A DNA stretch of 64,000 nucleotides from a bacterium (GCA_030684695.1 JAUXXX010000020.1:1-64000), one strand, 5' to 3'. Shown: positions 8,009-17,013, numbered from the stretch's first letter. Made by a program: numbers and translations. The notes: a model not told the origin generated them from the sequence alone.

Positions 8009-8830
8009 TTAGTAGTCATCCATGAATGTTTTTTTAATTCCGGTGTCGTTATTAAAATAGCCTAATACATTATGCATATTGACGTTTTCCGCTGCTCGGA
8101 AGATGGAAATATCGACATTATCATTGGATTTCTTAAGACTTTTCACCAATTCTTTCATGGCTCTTCTTTTTGAATCGACTTCTTTTCGAGCTATCTTACA
8201 CCCACAAGCCATCGCATTTATCTGATGATAATTCGCAAATCGTATGATATCTTCTTCTTTGATCAAATACATCGGACGGATCAATTCCATCCCTTCATAG
8301 TTTTCACTTCTTGCTTTCGGTAACATGGTTTTAAACATTCCAGCATAAAACACATTCAATAAGGTGGTTTCTATGACATCATCAAAGTGATGTCCTAATG
8401 CTAACTTATTACATCCGTGTTTCTTAGCAAGTGCATACAGTGCGCCTCTTCTCATTCTAGCGCATAAAAAACAAGGGGAATCTTTTGCTTCCCTCTCCAG
8501 CACTTCAAAAATCCTTGCATCTTCATACACCGTAGGGATTTCTAATTTCAGACAGTTATCTTTAAATACTTCCATAAGACCCGGTTCAAATCCAGGATTC
8601 ATCGATAAAAAGACAAGATCAAAGGTGAGTCCACTGTGCTTCTTTGCTTCTTGGAATAGCTTGGCCATCAAGAGACTATCTTTCCCCCCACTCATTGCAA
8701 CAGCAATTTTATCTCCGGGTTGGATTAGTTGATAATCATCAATCGCTCTTAAAAACTTTCCATATAAGGTTGGCTTAAATTTCTTTTGAAGACTTCGTTC
8801 TACTTGCATAGCATAATTCATTTCTCGCAT
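8009..8830 (-). CDS. ttcA: TtcA-family tRNA thiolation protein (PP-loop ATPase)
   Basis: Likely adds sulfur to a cytidine in tRNA using ATP and an Fe-S cluster. 273 residues from ATG at 8830; the ATG two codons upstream abuts GAGGG. The ATP pyrophosphatase P-loop SGGKDS is at residues 47-52. C120 and C123 (PCFLCARMRRG) and a later pair in ACGC (C209, C211) match the TtcA pattern of a CXXC plus a distal Cys. The GHHFDDVIETTLLN motif is conserved. It faces mnmE across the shared terminator. Exact tRNA substrate is not determinable, since related PP-loop families look similar. Confidence 0.85.
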   Translation of the reverse strand: MREMNYAMQVERSLQKKFKPTLYGKFLRAIDDYQLIQPGDKIAVAMSGGKDSLLMAKLFQEAKKHSGLTFDLVFLSMNPGFEPGLMEVFKDNCLKLEIPTVYEDARIFEVLEREAKDSPCFLCARMRRGALYALAKKHGCNKLALGHHFDDVIETTLLNVFYAGMFKTMLPKARSENYEGMELIRPMYLIKEEDIIRFANYHQINAMACGCKIARKEVDSKRRAMKELVKSLKKSNDNVDISIFRAAENVNMHNVLGYFNNDTGIKKTFMDDY

Positions 8831-8926
8831 CTTCATCCCTCACTTAACATCCATTATACTTGAAATTACTCCATTTGTAAATCATGATGGTCAATCAAAA
8901 TAATTAAAAATAATTAAAAATAATTG

Positions 8927-8955
8927 TTGAAAATTCGAATATTCTTTGGTATAAT
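8927..8955 (+). promoter_or_regulatory. Promoter for the 8996 gene and NfeD/SPFH block
   Basis: TTGAAA (8927-8932) and a perfect TATAAT (8950-8955) are separated by 17 bp. A tandem TAATTAAAAA repeat (8901-8925) lies immediately upstream and may act as an A/T-rich UP-like element. Confidence 0.8.
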
Positions 8956-8995
8956 TTGTAATAGGTAAAAGATGCATTATAATGGAGGTTAGACA

Positions 8996-9379
8996 ATGGC
9001 AAACTTTATATGGGCTTCAAAAAGGCCGTTAGATGATTTAGCGACGTTGTACGAATCAAATATCACCTTGAACAAATCGGCTAGTTCGTATTTCGAGCAC
9101 GCTTATGTTGTATTACTAGGTTTAGACAAAGAAAAGAAACTCATCGCCGTAAAACCAGTTACGAAAGATGAACTAGCGTTGGGGTATATCCCTGAGGATC
9201 AACAACACAATATCACATTAAAATCGAGTTATTCAAGGATTTGTAATAAGATGTTTATGAAGGAGATTGGGGAACTTATTAAACTCTCATTCGCAAACAA
9301 CGTATCCTACAAATTCAAATGCCATTGGGACAAGGCTCAAAAAAGTCTAATAATTGATCTTAACGATCGTGAGGTGTAA
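8996..9379 (+). CDS. Hypothetical cytoplasmic protein
   Basis: 127 residues, not recognised. Soluble, mixed alpha/beta, no signal peptide or membrane segment. It has an aromatic-rich start (MANFIWASKRPLDDL), a central segment with GLDKEKKLIAVKPV resembling a beta-hairpin, and a basic C-terminal third. ATGGAGG lies ten bases before ATG at 8996, behind a strong promoter. It precedes the NfeD gene by three bases, so it is probably the first gene of that operon. Confidence 0.65.
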   Translation: MANFIWASKRPLDDLATLYESNITLNKSASSYFEHAYVVLLGLDKEKKLIAVKPVTKDELALGYIPEDQQHNITLKSSYSRICNKMFMKEIGELIKLSFANNVSYKFKCHWDKAQKSLIIDLNDREV

Positions 9380-9382
9380 CAC

Positions 9383-9829
9383 ATGATTACATTGCTGGCT
9401 GTCAGTGAGTATATCGTATTTATTTGGTTTGGTGTCATCATTCTCGCTACTGTCATTGAAGCTTCCACCATGGATTTATCCAGTATCTGGTTTTCAGTAG
9501 GCGCGTTGATTGCATTAATCGCATCTGCATTAGGTGCCAATGAAGTCGTTCAAATGATTTTATTTATCGTTGTCTCCGCTGGGTTGTTAATTGGGTTACG
9601 CCCGCTCTTTAAGAAATATGTCAAGCGCAATAACTCTTCTACCAATGTAGATAGTTTGATTGGTAAGACCGCAGTTTGTTTAAAAGGGTTTAGCGACGGC
9701 GTTCGTGGCGAAGTGAAAATTGATGGTAAAATTTGGACAGCGATCTCCAAAGACACCATCTTGGTGAATGATAAGGTTACAGTACTCGCCATCGAAGGCG
9801 TAAAACTTGTCGTTCAAAAGAATCAATGA
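9383..9829 (+). CDS. NfeD-like short membrane protein
   Basis: Partner protein of SPFH/stomatin membrane-scaffold proteins. 148 residues: two to three hydrophobic segments (residues 8-26, about 36-50 and 53-72), the basic linker KKYVKRN, and a C-terminal OB-fold (LIGKTAVCLKGF through KVTVLAIEGVKLVV) as in short NfeD1b proteins. There is no ClpP-like protease domain. Genes for two SPFH proteins follow in the same operon, which supports the call. The stop overlaps the next start as ATGA. Confidence 0.88.
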   Translation: MITLLAVSEYIVFIWFGVIILATVIEASTMDLSSIWFSVGALIALIASALGANEVVQMILFIVVSAGLLIGLRPLFKKYVKRNNSSTNVDSLIGKTAVCLKGFSDGVRGEVKIDGKIWTAISKDTILVNDKVTVLAIEGVKLVVQKNQ

Positions 9830-10494
9830 ATGCAGGTTTCATAAGACGCGGTGTTTCTACTTTCTTTGACTTCGTTATTGTCATCGCGTTGATTTATTTA
9901 AGTTATCTTGGAGTCGGAAGAACCATCATTCAAAATCAAATTCCATATTTTGATGAACTCTATGGCGCATTTCTAGAAATCAATGATGCATATGGTGAAG
10001 ATGTAGAACGCGTTCGTTTAGAATACGATGCATCGATTGAATTGGCCGGAGGAAACAAAGATTTAGAAGCACAAGCATTAGCGAACTATACAACAAGCCT
10101 CACTATTCTGGATCAACAAAATCTCATCGATATCGAACCTTATAATCGTCCTATCACCAAGTTCTTTCTCAATTCCATTTATTACTTCGCTATTGGATTC
10201 TTAATTGTAATGGGAATTTATACGGTTGCCGTAAAGGGCAAAACATTTGGCAGACGAATCATGAAGTTAGAGTTAACTGGGAAATTAAACCCAACCTCCA
10301 TCTTTGTTCATGACATCTTGCTTAAATACTTCATCATTGTGCTTACTCTAGTGATTTCTATTTACGGAGGTCTCATGGTATTCTTACTAGCATTGTTGGT
10401 GGATATGGCCTTGATGACGTTTACTAGAAACAAACGGACATTTAGGGATACGTTGCTTAATATGGACATTTCTGTTCAAGGTAGAGGTTATTAA
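9826..10494 (+). CDS. RDD family membrane protein
   Basis: 222 residues with membrane segments near residues 12-30, 115-137, 160-180 and 183-198. RDD-type signatures are seen: RRGVSTFFDFVIV at the N-terminus, KGKTFGRRIMKLEL, and DMALMTFTRNKRTFRDTLLNM near the end. An extracytoplasmic loop of ~80 acidic residues lies between the first two segments. The function of RDD proteins is mostly unknown, with some ion-transport reports. Translation is coupled to the NfeD gene by ATGA overlap without a visible ribosome site. Confidence 0.8.
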   Translation: MNAGFIRRGVSTFFDFVIVIALIYLSYLGVGRTIIQNQIPYFDELYGAFLEINDAYGEDVERVRLEYDASIELAGGNKDLEAQALANYTTSLTILDQQNLIDIEPYNRPITKFFLNSIYYFAIGFLIVMGIYTVAVKGKTFGRRIMKLELTGKLNPTSIFVHDILLKYFIIVLTLVISIYGGLMVFLLALLVDMALMTFTRNKRTFRDTLLNMDISVQGRGY

Positions 10495-11010
10495 GTGGAA
10501 AACCCATCCATTTTAACATTTGCTTTGGTTGTCTTCTTCACAATAGTACTTTTATTCCTATCTCTAGGAATCAAAGTTCTTCCAATGAATCAAGTTATGG
10601 TCATCGAACGGTTGGGAGTGTATCATAAAACTGTAGATATCCCGGGGGTTCATTTCCTAATACCCTTTATGGATCGAGCAAGAGCGATTCTTACTCCATC
10701 AGGAAAAACCGATAAGATATCCCTATTGCCTCAAGAAACCCCACTTCAATCCCCACATTTCAAGGCTTCCATTACGTTTCAAATCACCGATGTGAAGCTA
10801 TTTATCTACTCCAACTTGTTACCGTTTCATGCAGTTAGTCAGCAACTACTTCATGTCATTGACAATCAAGTTACAAATTCAAACATCCTCTTTGCCATTC
10901 AAGACATTCAAACTCAAAAAGACATAATCTTGAATCTTGCAAATGAGCGCTCCACACATTTAGGTTTTCGCTATCTTGAGCTGAATCAAATCGAAGTTAA
11001 CAAACGATAA
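10495..11010 (+). CDS. Short SPFH/stomatin-like protein lacking the coiled-coil tail
   Basis: 171 residues with a GTG start placed immediately after the RDD stop (TAAGTG). An N-terminal membrane segment (residues 8-26) is followed by a recognisable band-7 core (NQVMVIERLGVYHKTVDIPGVHFLIPFMDR) similar to the next gene. The usual Ala/Glu-rich coiled coil after the SPFH core is absent, and the sequence is more divergent than its neighbour. It may be a degenerate duplicate or a dedicated partner of the full-length protein that follows 23 bases downstream. Confidence 0.75.
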   Translation: MENPSILTFALVVFFTIVLLFLSLGIKVLPMNQVMVIERLGVYHKTVDIPGVHFLIPFMDRARAILTPSGKTDKISLLPQETPLQSPHFKASITFQITDVKLFIYSNLLPFHAVSQQLLHVIDNQVTNSNILFAIQDIQTQKDIILNLANERSTHLGFRYLELNQIEVNKR

Positions 11011-11033
11011 AAAATATATTAGGAGGAAACATC

Positions 11034-11960
11034 ATGGAATGGATTGCAATTTTAGTGCTTGTCGTATTACTGATTATTTATCTAGGCTCACGCGTCAAAA
11101 TTGTTCCACAAGCAACCGAGTATGTCATTGAGCGTTGGGGAATCTACCACACTACATGGAAAGCTGGATTTCACTTCCTCATTCCGTTTCTCGATCGGGT
11201 CAAACGTACGTACAATGCAAGAGGAAATGTTACTGATTTTATCATTTTGAAGGAACAAGTTCTCGACTTCGTTCCACAAGCAGTTATCACCAAAGATAAC
11301 GTAACCATGCAAATCGATACTGTTGTCTTCTTACAAATCACTGATGCAAAACTATTCGTTTATGGAGCGGAAAATCCAGGCGCATTAATCGAACATTTAA
11401 CCGCTACAACTCTTCGTAACATCATCGGGGAATTGGAACTGGACCAAACATTAACCAGCCGTGACCTAATCAACGAACGTATGCGTGTTATTTTGGACGA
11501 AGCTACCGATCCATGGGGTATCAAAATTAACCGCGTTGAGTTAAAGAACATCATTCCTCCCAAGGAAATTCGGGAAGCAATGGAAAAACAAATGCGTGCA
11601 GAACGTGAACGTCGGGAATCCATTCTTATTGCAGAAGGTAAAAAAGCTTCCGCAATCTTAGAAGCCGAAGGAGAAAAAATGTCTGCGATTCTTCGTGCAG
11701 AAGCCAAAAAAGAAGCTGCCATTCGTGAAGCAGAAGGACAAGCAGAAGCCATCCTAAAAGTCCAACAAGCAACAGCGAACGGGATTGAAATGATCAAGCA
11801 AGCCAAAGCAGATCATGCATTCTTAACATTAGAAGCGTACAAATCGATGGAACGCGTTGCTCAAGGGAACGCTACTAAGATTATTATTCCTTCTGAATTA
11901 CAAGGAATTGTTGGTTTAGCAACTGGTCTTATCGAATCGTTAAAAGACCCAAAAAAATAA
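11034..11960 (+). CDS. SPFH/band-7 (stomatin, slipin-type) membrane protein
   Basis: 308 residues. One N-terminal membrane segment (residues 2-18) precedes the SPFH domain (EYVIERWGIYHTTWKAGFHF and RVELKNIIPP) and a long coiled coil rich in AEG/EAEG repeats (residues ~190-260). A short C-terminal segment ends SELQGIVGLATGLIESL. Such proteins oligomerise in membrane microdomains and pair with NfeD. AGGAGG lies eight bases before the ATG. It is the last gene of the operon, with a terminator at 11978. Confidence 0.92.
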   Translation: MEWIAILVLVVLLIIYLGSRVKIVPQATEYVIERWGIYHTTWKAGFHFLIPFLDRVKRTYNARGNVTDFIILKEQVLDFVPQAVITKDNVTMQIDTVVFLQITDAKLFVYGAENPGALIEHLTATTLRNIIGELELDQTLTSRDLINERMRVILDEATDPWGIKINRVELKNIIPPKEIREAMEKQMRAERERRESILIAEGKKASAILEAEGEKMSAILRAEAKKEAAIREAEGQAEAILKVQQATANGIEMIKQAKADHAFLTLEAYKSMERVAQGNATKIIIPSELQGIVGLATGLIESLKDPKK

Positions 11961-11977
11961 AAGTGTAACTACTCGGG

Positions 11978-12008
11978 TGATCGCCTTCTAAGGCGGTCAT
12001 CTTTTTTT
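11978..12008 (+). terminator. Intrinsic terminator after the SPFH operon
   Basis: A stem TGATCGCCTT/AAGGCGGTCA (one wobble pair) is followed by TCTTTTTTT. Confidence 0.9.
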
Positions 12009-12010
12009 GC

Positions 12011-12041
12011 ATATAAAAAGGGATTGAGGCTACTCAATCCC
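12011..12041 (-). terminator. Intrinsic terminator after asnS
   Basis: On the minus strand GGGATTGAG-TAGC-CTCAATCCC is followed by TTTTTATA. It faces the terminator of the convergent SPFH operon. Confidence 0.9.
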
Positions 12042-12050
12042 GATTATTGT

Positions 12051-13439
12051 TTAAAACTCGCAGTTTTTCGGTGTTCGTGGGAAGGGAAGTACATCTCGGA
12101 TGTTGTCTACTCCGGTTACATACATTACCATACGTTCTAGTCCAAGACCAAACCCTGCATGTTTACATCCGCCATATCGACGTAAATCCAAATACCACCA
12201 ATACTCTTCTGGATCAATTTCCATTTCCTTCATTCTATCAATTAACACATCCAAGCGTTCTTCTCGTTGAGAACCCCCAATTAATTCGCCCGCACCAGGT
12301 ACTAATAGATCCATCGCCGCTACGGTTTGTAAATCATCATTGAGTCTCATATAAAACGCCTTAATTTCTTTTGGCCAATCAATGACAAATACAGGCCCAC
12401 CAAAATGACGAGTCAAATACTTCTCATGTTCGGTGGCTAAATCAGCCCCAAATTTTGGAGTGTTCTCAAAGGCTTCTTCACTCGCAATTAAAATCTCTAT
12501 CGCTTCTTTGTGCGTCACTGATCTAAATTTTGAACGAACTACATGTTCTAGTTTGGATTGTAACCCTTTTTCCACAAAATTATCGAAGAATTGAATTTCT
12601 TTTTCTGCTTTTTCAAGAACATAACGAATGACATATTTTACCATATCTTCCGCAAGTGCCATATCGTCTTTTAAATCAGCGAACGCAATTTCTGGTTCAA
12701 TCATCCAAAACTCAGATGCGTGTCGTTGTGTATTGGAATTTTCTGCACGAAACGTTGGACCAAACGTATACACCGAATTGTAAGCCATCGCAAATGCTTC
12801 GACTTGTAATTGTCCTGATACGGTCAAATTGGTTTCTTTGCCAAAGAAGTCTTTGGAATAATCCACTTCGGATGAATTGCCTTTGGCTAGTTTATCTAAA
12901 TCCAGCGTTGTGACACGAAACATTTCACCCGCTCCTTCGGTATCGGCTCCGGTGATAATGGGTGCGTGTACATACACGAAGTTACGTTCGTTAAAAAATT
13001 GATGGATGGCAAACGAGACCAAAGAACGGACCCGGAAGACCGCATTAAATAAGTTCGTCCTCATCCGCAAATGTGCATTTTCACGCAAAAACTCACGAGT
13101 GTGTCGTTTGGGTTGAATGGGATAGTTTTCCAAAGAATCCCCTAACAAAACCACTTCCGTTGCTTTGATTTCAAACGGTTGTTTCATCGAAGGTGTAACA
13201 ATCAACACCCCTTTAATTTCCACCGCTGAGCCAACTCGGTACTTTTGAATGTCTTTGAACGATTCCAAAGAACTCGCTTCATAGACCACTTGAATGGTTT
13301 CAAAATAACTACCATCATTGATATCCAAAAAGCCAAACTCTTTTTGAGCTCGGTTGTTACGTACCCATCCATGGATATGAACGATTGTTCCATCGAGTGA
13401 ATTGTACTCTTGAAATAGATGCTTAACGATTTGTTTCAT
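12051..13439 (-). CDS. asnS: Asparaginyl-tRNA synthetase
   Basis: Class IIb aminoacyl-tRNA synthetase that charges tRNA-Asn. 462 residues from ATG at 13439, which AGGAGG precedes by seven bases; an ATG two codons earlier is too close. The N-terminal OB-fold anticodon-binding domain ([20 protein letters not shown]) is followed by class II motif 2 ([15 protein letters not shown]) and motif 3 ([15 protein letters not shown]). The end [14 protein letters not shown] is typical of AsnRS rather than AspRS. A T-box leader with an Asn specifier controls it, which independently supports the specificity. Confidence 0.97.
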   Translation of the reverse strand: MKQIVKHLFQEYNSLDGTIVHIHGWVRNNRAQKEFGFLDINDGSYFETIQVVYEASSLESFKDIQKYRVGSAVEIKGVLIVTPSMKQPFEIKATEVVLLGDSLENYPIQPKRHTREFLRENAHLRMRTNLFNAVFRVRSLVSFAIHQFFNERNFVYVHAPIITGADTEGAGEMFRVTTLDLDKLAKGNSSEVDYSKDFFGKETNLTVSGQLQVEAFAMAYNSVYTFGPTFRAENSNTQRHASEFWMIEPEIAFADLKDDMALAEDMVKYVIRYVLEKAEKEIQFFDNFVEKGLQSKLEHVVRSKFRSVTHKEAIEILIASEEAFENTPKFGADLATEHEKYLTRHFGGPVFVIDWPKEIKAFYMRLNDDLQTVAAMDLLVPGAGELIGGSQREERLDVLIDRMKEMEIDPEEYWWYLDLRRYGGCKHAGFGLGLERMVMYVTGVDNIRDVLPFPRTPKNCEF

Positions 13440-13460
13440 TGTCATTCCTCCTTAAAAAAT

Positions 13461-13681
13461 AAAAAAACCATCCTCATATAAAAGGACGGTTTACCCGCGG
13501 TGCCACCTTGATTCCAAGCAAAAAACGCTTGACGCTTCTTGTCCTTAACGCAGAACTACGGATGGGTCTACTGATTTCTTCCATCTCTCCCGGTGTTTTT
13601 CCAATCAAATCTGTGACGAGGCTTTCACCAAACCCTCGCTCGCTTCCACAACCCTTGACGTACTCTTCCGTTCATCGAATT
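13461..13681 (-). promoter_or_regulatory. T-box riboswitch (Asn) of asnS
   Basis: The minus strand carries the T-box core AGGTGGCACCGCG (13496-13508), whose bulge pairs with uncharged tRNA ends. A terminator stem ACCGTCCT/AGGATGGT (13466-13492) is followed by TTTTTT. In stem I, AAC at 13595-13597 followed by ACC fits the specifier position, and AAC is an Asn codon. Uncharged tRNA-Asn should favour the antiterminator and switch on asnS. Confidence 0.93.
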
Positions 13682-13687
13682 ACTTTT

Positions 13688-13728
13688 ATTATAACACACT
13701 CCGACCAATTGTAAAGGTCGGAGCGTGT
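13688..13728 (-). promoter_or_regulatory. asnS leader promoter inside an inverted repeat
   Basis: TTTACA (13710-13715) and TATAAT (13688-13693) are separated by 16 bp. The spacer forms one arm of a 13-bp inverted repeat (13694-13706 with 13716-13728, one mismatch) whose 9-base loop contains the -35 box. It also lies directly downstream of prs, so the same repeat could terminate prs mRNA, although no U tract follows. Confidence 0.7.
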
Positions 13729-13734
13729 AAGTTA

Positions 13735-14685
13735 TTAACTAAATAAAGTTGAAACTCCTTGGTCATCAATGATGTTAATAATTCCTTGGCCAAGCAAGGG
13801 AGCGATTGATAGTTGAACTAGTTTGGTAAACTCTTTTTCTTCTGGAACAGGTACCGTATTCGTACAAACCACTTCTAGAATGCCTGAATTCATAATCCGT
13901 TCTTTGGCTTTTCCAGATAACAGCGGATGGGTACAACATGCATAAATGTCTTTGGCACCTGCTTCTATCAAAGCGGCGGAAGCGGCTTGAATGGATCCTG
14001 CTGTATCAATCATATCATCAATGATGATACAATTTTTCCCTTTGACCGAACCAATGATGTTCATCACTTCTGCGACATTTGGTTCAGGTCTTGTTTTATC
14101 GATGATGGCAATCGGTGCTGTAATAACGTCTGCTAGTGCTCTTGCACGGGCTACGCCTCCATGGTCTGGAGATACTACAACCACATTTTTGATATTCTTT
14201 TGTTTGAAGTATTCCGCAATAATCGGTAGTGCACGGAAGTTATCAATGGGGATATTGAAGAACCCTTGGATTTGAGCCGCATGTAAATCCATACAAATGA
14301 CCCGAGTCGCCCCAGCTACTTGTAATAAATCCGCCACTAATTTCGCAGAAATAGGTTGACGAGCTTTCGCTTTTCGATCTTGTCTGGAATATCCATAATA
14401 AGGCATCACAATATTGACTTCTCTCGCAGATGCGCGTTTTAGTGCATCAATCATGATGAGCAATTCCATTAAATTCTCGTTCACTGGGTTGGAAGTGGAT
14501 TGAATCACAAAGACTTTATGACCCCGTACCGTTTCATTAATATTAATGTTGATTTCACCATCTGCAAAACGAACGACTTCGCATGTACTTAATGGGATGC
14601 CAATGTAATCCGCAATTTCTTGTGCAAGTTCTTTGTTTGATGACAATGCAAAGATCTTTACTTTTGAGCCGTGAAAGACTGCCAT
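13735..14685 (-). CDS. prs: Ribose-phosphate pyrophosphokinase
   Basis: Makes PRPP from ribose 5-phosphate and ATP for nucleotide, His and Trp synthesis. 316 residues from ATG at 14685 ([14 protein letters not shown]), with TTGGAGG upstream; an upstream extension has no family match. Landmarks are [13 protein letters not shown], the [11 protein letters not shown] loop, the [11 protein letters not shown] segment, the flexible-loop PDHGG, and the PRPP signature [10 protein letters not shown]. spoVG lies upstream with its own terminator. Confidence 0.97.
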   Translation of the reverse strand: MAVFHGSKVKIFALSSNKELAQEIADYIGIPLSTCEVVRFADGEINININETVRGHKVFVIQSTSNPVNENLMELLIMIDALKRASAREVNIVMPYYGYSRQDRKAKARQPISAKLVADLLQVAGATRVICMDLHAAQIQGFFNIPIDNFRALPIIAEYFKQKNIKNVVVVSPDHGGVARARALADVITAPIAIIDKTRPEPNVAEVMNIIGSVKGKNCIIIDDMIDTAGSIQAASAALIEAGAKDIYACCTHPLLSGKAKERIMNSGILEVVCTNTVPVPEEKEFTKLVQLSIAPLLGQGIINIIDDQGVSTLFS

Positions 14686-14742
14686 ATGTTTCCTCCAAGA
14701 GTGGATTTTTTGACCACACCTATTATACACCAAACATTCTCA

Positions 14743-14776
14743 ATATAAAAGTGCTAACTTTTCAAAAAGTCAGCAC
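14743..14776 (-). terminator. Intrinsic terminator after spoVG
   Basis: Minus strand GTGCTGACTTTT/AAAAGTTAGCAC stem (12 bp with one wobble), followed by TTTTATATT. Confidence 0.85.
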
Positions 14777-14789
14777 CCGAGTAGCGGAG

Positions 14790-15062
14790 TTACTCCTCAA
14801 TTTTAAGTTCTGGAAGCTTGTTGAAGGCATCGAGAACTGCGTGTTCAATCATGCTTCGAGTTTCAGTGTTAATGGGATGTGCTACGTCTTTAAATTCTCC
14901 GTTCGGCATTTTACGACTTGGCATTGCAACGAATAATCCGTCTTTTCCCTCAATAATTCGCAATTCATGAATTACAAAACACTCGTCAATGGTAATCGCG
15001 GCGATTCCCACTAGCCGATTCTCCCCGTTCACTCTTTTTGCTCGTACTTCAGTAATTTTCAT
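14790..15062 (-). CDS. spoVG: SpoVG-family regulatory nucleic-acid-binding protein
   Basis: 90 residues from ATG at 15062 (MKITEVRAKRV), with GAGGTGG upstream; the GTG three codons before lies in the ribosome site. It has the family core GIAAITIDECFVIHELRIIEGKDGLFVAMPSRK (shown in the literature to bind RNA and DNA) and the conserved FKDVAHPI. SpoVG is widespread in Bacillota including non-sporulating lineages, so it does not imply sporulation here. A promoter with a 12-bp palindrome (15098-15109) lies just upstream. Confidence 0.95.
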   Translation of the reverse strand: MKITEVRAKRVNGENRLVGIAAITIDECFVIHELRIIEGKDGLFVAMPSRKMPNGEFKDVAHPINTETRSMIEHAVLDAFNKLPELKIEE

Positions 15063-15083
15063 AAGTACCACCTCTTTTGGTTG

Positions 15084-15112
15084 ATTATATCATTATAGAA
15101 AACGTTTTCCAA
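15084..15112 (-). promoter_or_regulatory. spoVG promoter with palindromic operator candidate
   Basis: TTGGAA (15107-15112) and TATAAT (15084-15089) are 17 bp apart on the minus strand. The spacer overlaps the perfect palindrome GAAAACGTTTTC (15098-15109), which has the central CG typical of LacI/CcpA-type operators. Apart from this promoter, the region 15113-15330 shows no gene. Confidence 0.6.
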
Positions 15113-15324
15113 TAGAGTTTTCAAAAAAAACACTTTTCAAACAGCATTATATACTCACAAACATCACAAATTCTTCTTATCCATCAATGACATTTATAAA
15201 CCAAGTTCAATTACTTCTGTTTTATGGTTTTTACATGGATGTTTTTCATTACTGCTATTAGATATCGAAGATGTTTTCCTATTGAACCAGTTTCTCGCGT
15301 AAAGTCTATTTTTCTTCTCAGAAC

Positions 15325-15352
15325 AAAAAAGAAATCACAGAATAGTGATTTC
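15325..15352 (-). terminator. Terminator overlapping the YolD-like gene stop
   Basis: Minus strand GAAATCAC-TATTCT-GTGATTTC followed by TTTTTTG. The stop codon of the YolD-like gene (15335-15337) lies inside the stem. Confidence 0.85.
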
Positions 15353-15661
15353 CATGATTTCTTCTGCATGTAGTTTTTCTTTGGTGGATAAGAAAACAAC
15401 TCGGTTGTTAAAGTCTACTCGTTGTATCGTTCCATATGTGTTGCGGAAATATCCATCTGCATAATACCGAACTTCAATTTCCAAGTGTTCCATCCAAGCG
15501 CGTTGAAGATTTTGGTTTAACTCTTCTAATGCATCTTCGGATAAACTTGGTTTTTCCTGTTTGCCAAGACGGTGGCGAAGATCTGCTAACATCGATGAAT
15601 ATCCATTGAGTGCATCGAAAGCACCCCATTTGATAAGACCACGATCGACATAACTAGGCAT
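15335..15661 (-). CDS. YolD-like family protein
   Basis: 108 residues. The N-terminal half starts MPSYVDRGLIKWGAFDAL, the YolD-like hallmark, and the C-terminal strand-rich part (GYFRNTYGTIQRVDFNNRVVFLS) completes the domain. YolD-like proteins are typically encoded next to a UvrX/UmuC-like Y-family polymerase and are inferred to be its accessory, UmuD-like, partner. That is the arrangement here: the start overlaps the polymerase stop by eight bases. Confidence 0.88.
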   Translation of the reverse strand: MPSYVDRGLIKWGAFDALNGYSSMLADLRHRLGKQEKPSLSEDALEELNQNLQRAWMEHLEIEVRYYADGYFRNTYGTIQRVDFNNRVVFLSTKEKLHAEEIMEITIL

Positions 15662-16919
15662 GATGGCCTCCGATCATATCGTTTCTGGCTTTAATCGTCG
15701 AAGCATCCGTCTCGCTTGACGCACGGTTCACTGCATTTTTACCAAATCGATATTTCACTTCATCAATCGCCGCGAAAAGTTGTTGTTCCTTAATAACTTC
15801 TTCCACATTTTCAAATAGACTAAACTGATATTCTTGTTTAGGTTGTAATCCTGTTACACTCACATGGACTCTGCGAATGGGTTCTCCATCGTAGTACTCA
15901 TGAAACAAATATAAACAAGCTTGATAAATGGCAGATTCATTTTGTACGGGTTGAGGCAATGTGAGTTGCCTCGAAAAGCCACCACCAGTATCTTTGCTAT
16001 ATCCGATGCCAAAATGAATCGTTCTCGCTGTTTTTTGACTACCGCGAAGCCTTCGTGCGACATCATCTACCATCTCAATGATAATTTGATAAATTTCGGG
16101 TTGATAATAATCGTGAAAGAGTGTTTGACCAATGCCATAAGATTTACTGACGGGACGAACTCGATCTTTGTGTTGTAAGATGCTCATATCAATCCCATGC
16201 GTGTGATAATAGAGTTCTTCTCCAATAACGCCAAACTTCTTTTTGAGTCGTTCTACTTTTGCATTGGCAATATCACCGATTTGGTAAAATCCCATTTGAT
16301 TCAAGCGAACTTCCATATTACGACCAATCCCCCACATTTCAGACAGTGGCTTCACGGGCCATAATTTGGTGGGGAGATCTTCATAGTCCCATTTGGCAAT
16401 AAAATCCGGTGCTCGTTTGGATTCTAAGTCCAGTGCTAGTTTGGCCATTAACATATTTGGACCAATTCCCACTGTGGAGTATACTTTGGTTTCCTCATAA
16501 ATGGTTTGAATGATTTTTTTAGCTAATGACACAATGTCCGTTTTATAGTATTCAATGTATTGTGTAAAATCCATAAAGACTTCATCAATGGAGTATACAT
16601 ACATATCTTCTTCTGAAACAAAGCGTAAATAGATTTCTACGATTTTCGTCGAATATTCTAAATATTTTTCCATTCGTGGTTTTTGATAAATAATACCGAC
16701 GTTTTGAGGTAGTTCAAATACACGGCAACGACTGGGGACTCCGAGTTTTTTTAAATACGGTGTCACCGCTAATACAATCGATCCTCCACCACGGGATTTA
16801 TCCGCTACGACCAAAGGGGTGGTAAATGGATCGAGTCCTAAGAGGCTACACTCCACGGATGCAAAAAAGCTTTTTAAATCAATACACATGATTTGTTTAT
16901 GCAAACGATATTCATCCAT
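15654..16919 (-). CDS. Y-family translesion DNA polymerase (UvrX/UmuC-like)
   Basis: 421 residues from ATG at 16919, AGGAGG eight bases upstream. Catalytic motifs are visible: CIDLKSFFASVEC with the first Asp, then VYSIDEVFMDFT with the SIDE acidic pair. After these come the thumb helix-hairpin-helix (LSEMWGIGRNMEVRLNQMG) and the little-finger domain. It lacks an obvious beta-clamp peptide in the last residues, although QKEYQFSLFEN near residue 370 could serve. No clear SOS box was seen upstream. It forms a two-gene unit with the YolD-like gene, as in Bacillus phage-derived uvrX loci. Confidence 0.93.
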   Translation of the reverse strand: MDEYRLHKQIMCIDLKSFFASVECSLLGLDPFTTPLVVADKSRGGGSIVLAVTPYLKKLGVPSRCRVFELPQNVGIIYQKPRMEKYLEYSTKIVEIYLRFVSEEDMYVYSIDEVFMDFTQYIEYYKTDIVSLAKKIIQTIYEETKVYSTVGIGPNMLMAKLALDLESKRAPDFIAKWDYEDLPTKLWPVKPLSEMWGIGRNMEVRLNQMGFYQIGDIANAKVERLKKKFGVIGEELYYHTHGIDMSILQHKDRVRPVSKSYGIGQTLFHDYYQPEIYQIIIEMVDDVARRLRGSQKTARTIHFGIGYSKDTGGGFSRQLTLPQPVQNESAIYQACLYLFHEYYDGEPIRRVHVSVTGLQPKQEYQFSLFENVEEVIKEQQLFAAIDEVKYRFGKNAVNRASSETDASTIKARNDMIGGHHA

Positions 16920-17013
16920 TGAGTTCACCTCCTACATCCATTATACAAAATGAAAGGTGAATTGGAAGAGCAGAATCAAGGAAATTTTAATGAAAATCAT
17001 TTCATAGAAATGA

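Noticed and set aside
8901..8925. TAATTAAAAA direct repeats as a possible array
   Set aside because: Only two and a half units, A/T-only, directly upstream of a promoter; better explained as a UP-like element.
10495..11010. Short SPFH gene as a pseudogene
   Set aside because: No internal stop or frameshift, start tightly coupled to the upstream gene; treated as a short functional paralogue of uncertain role.
11360..11806. 148-codon open frame antisense to the SPFH gene
   Set aside because: It mirrors the Ala/Glu-rich coiled coil on the other strand; no ribosome site or recognisable protein.
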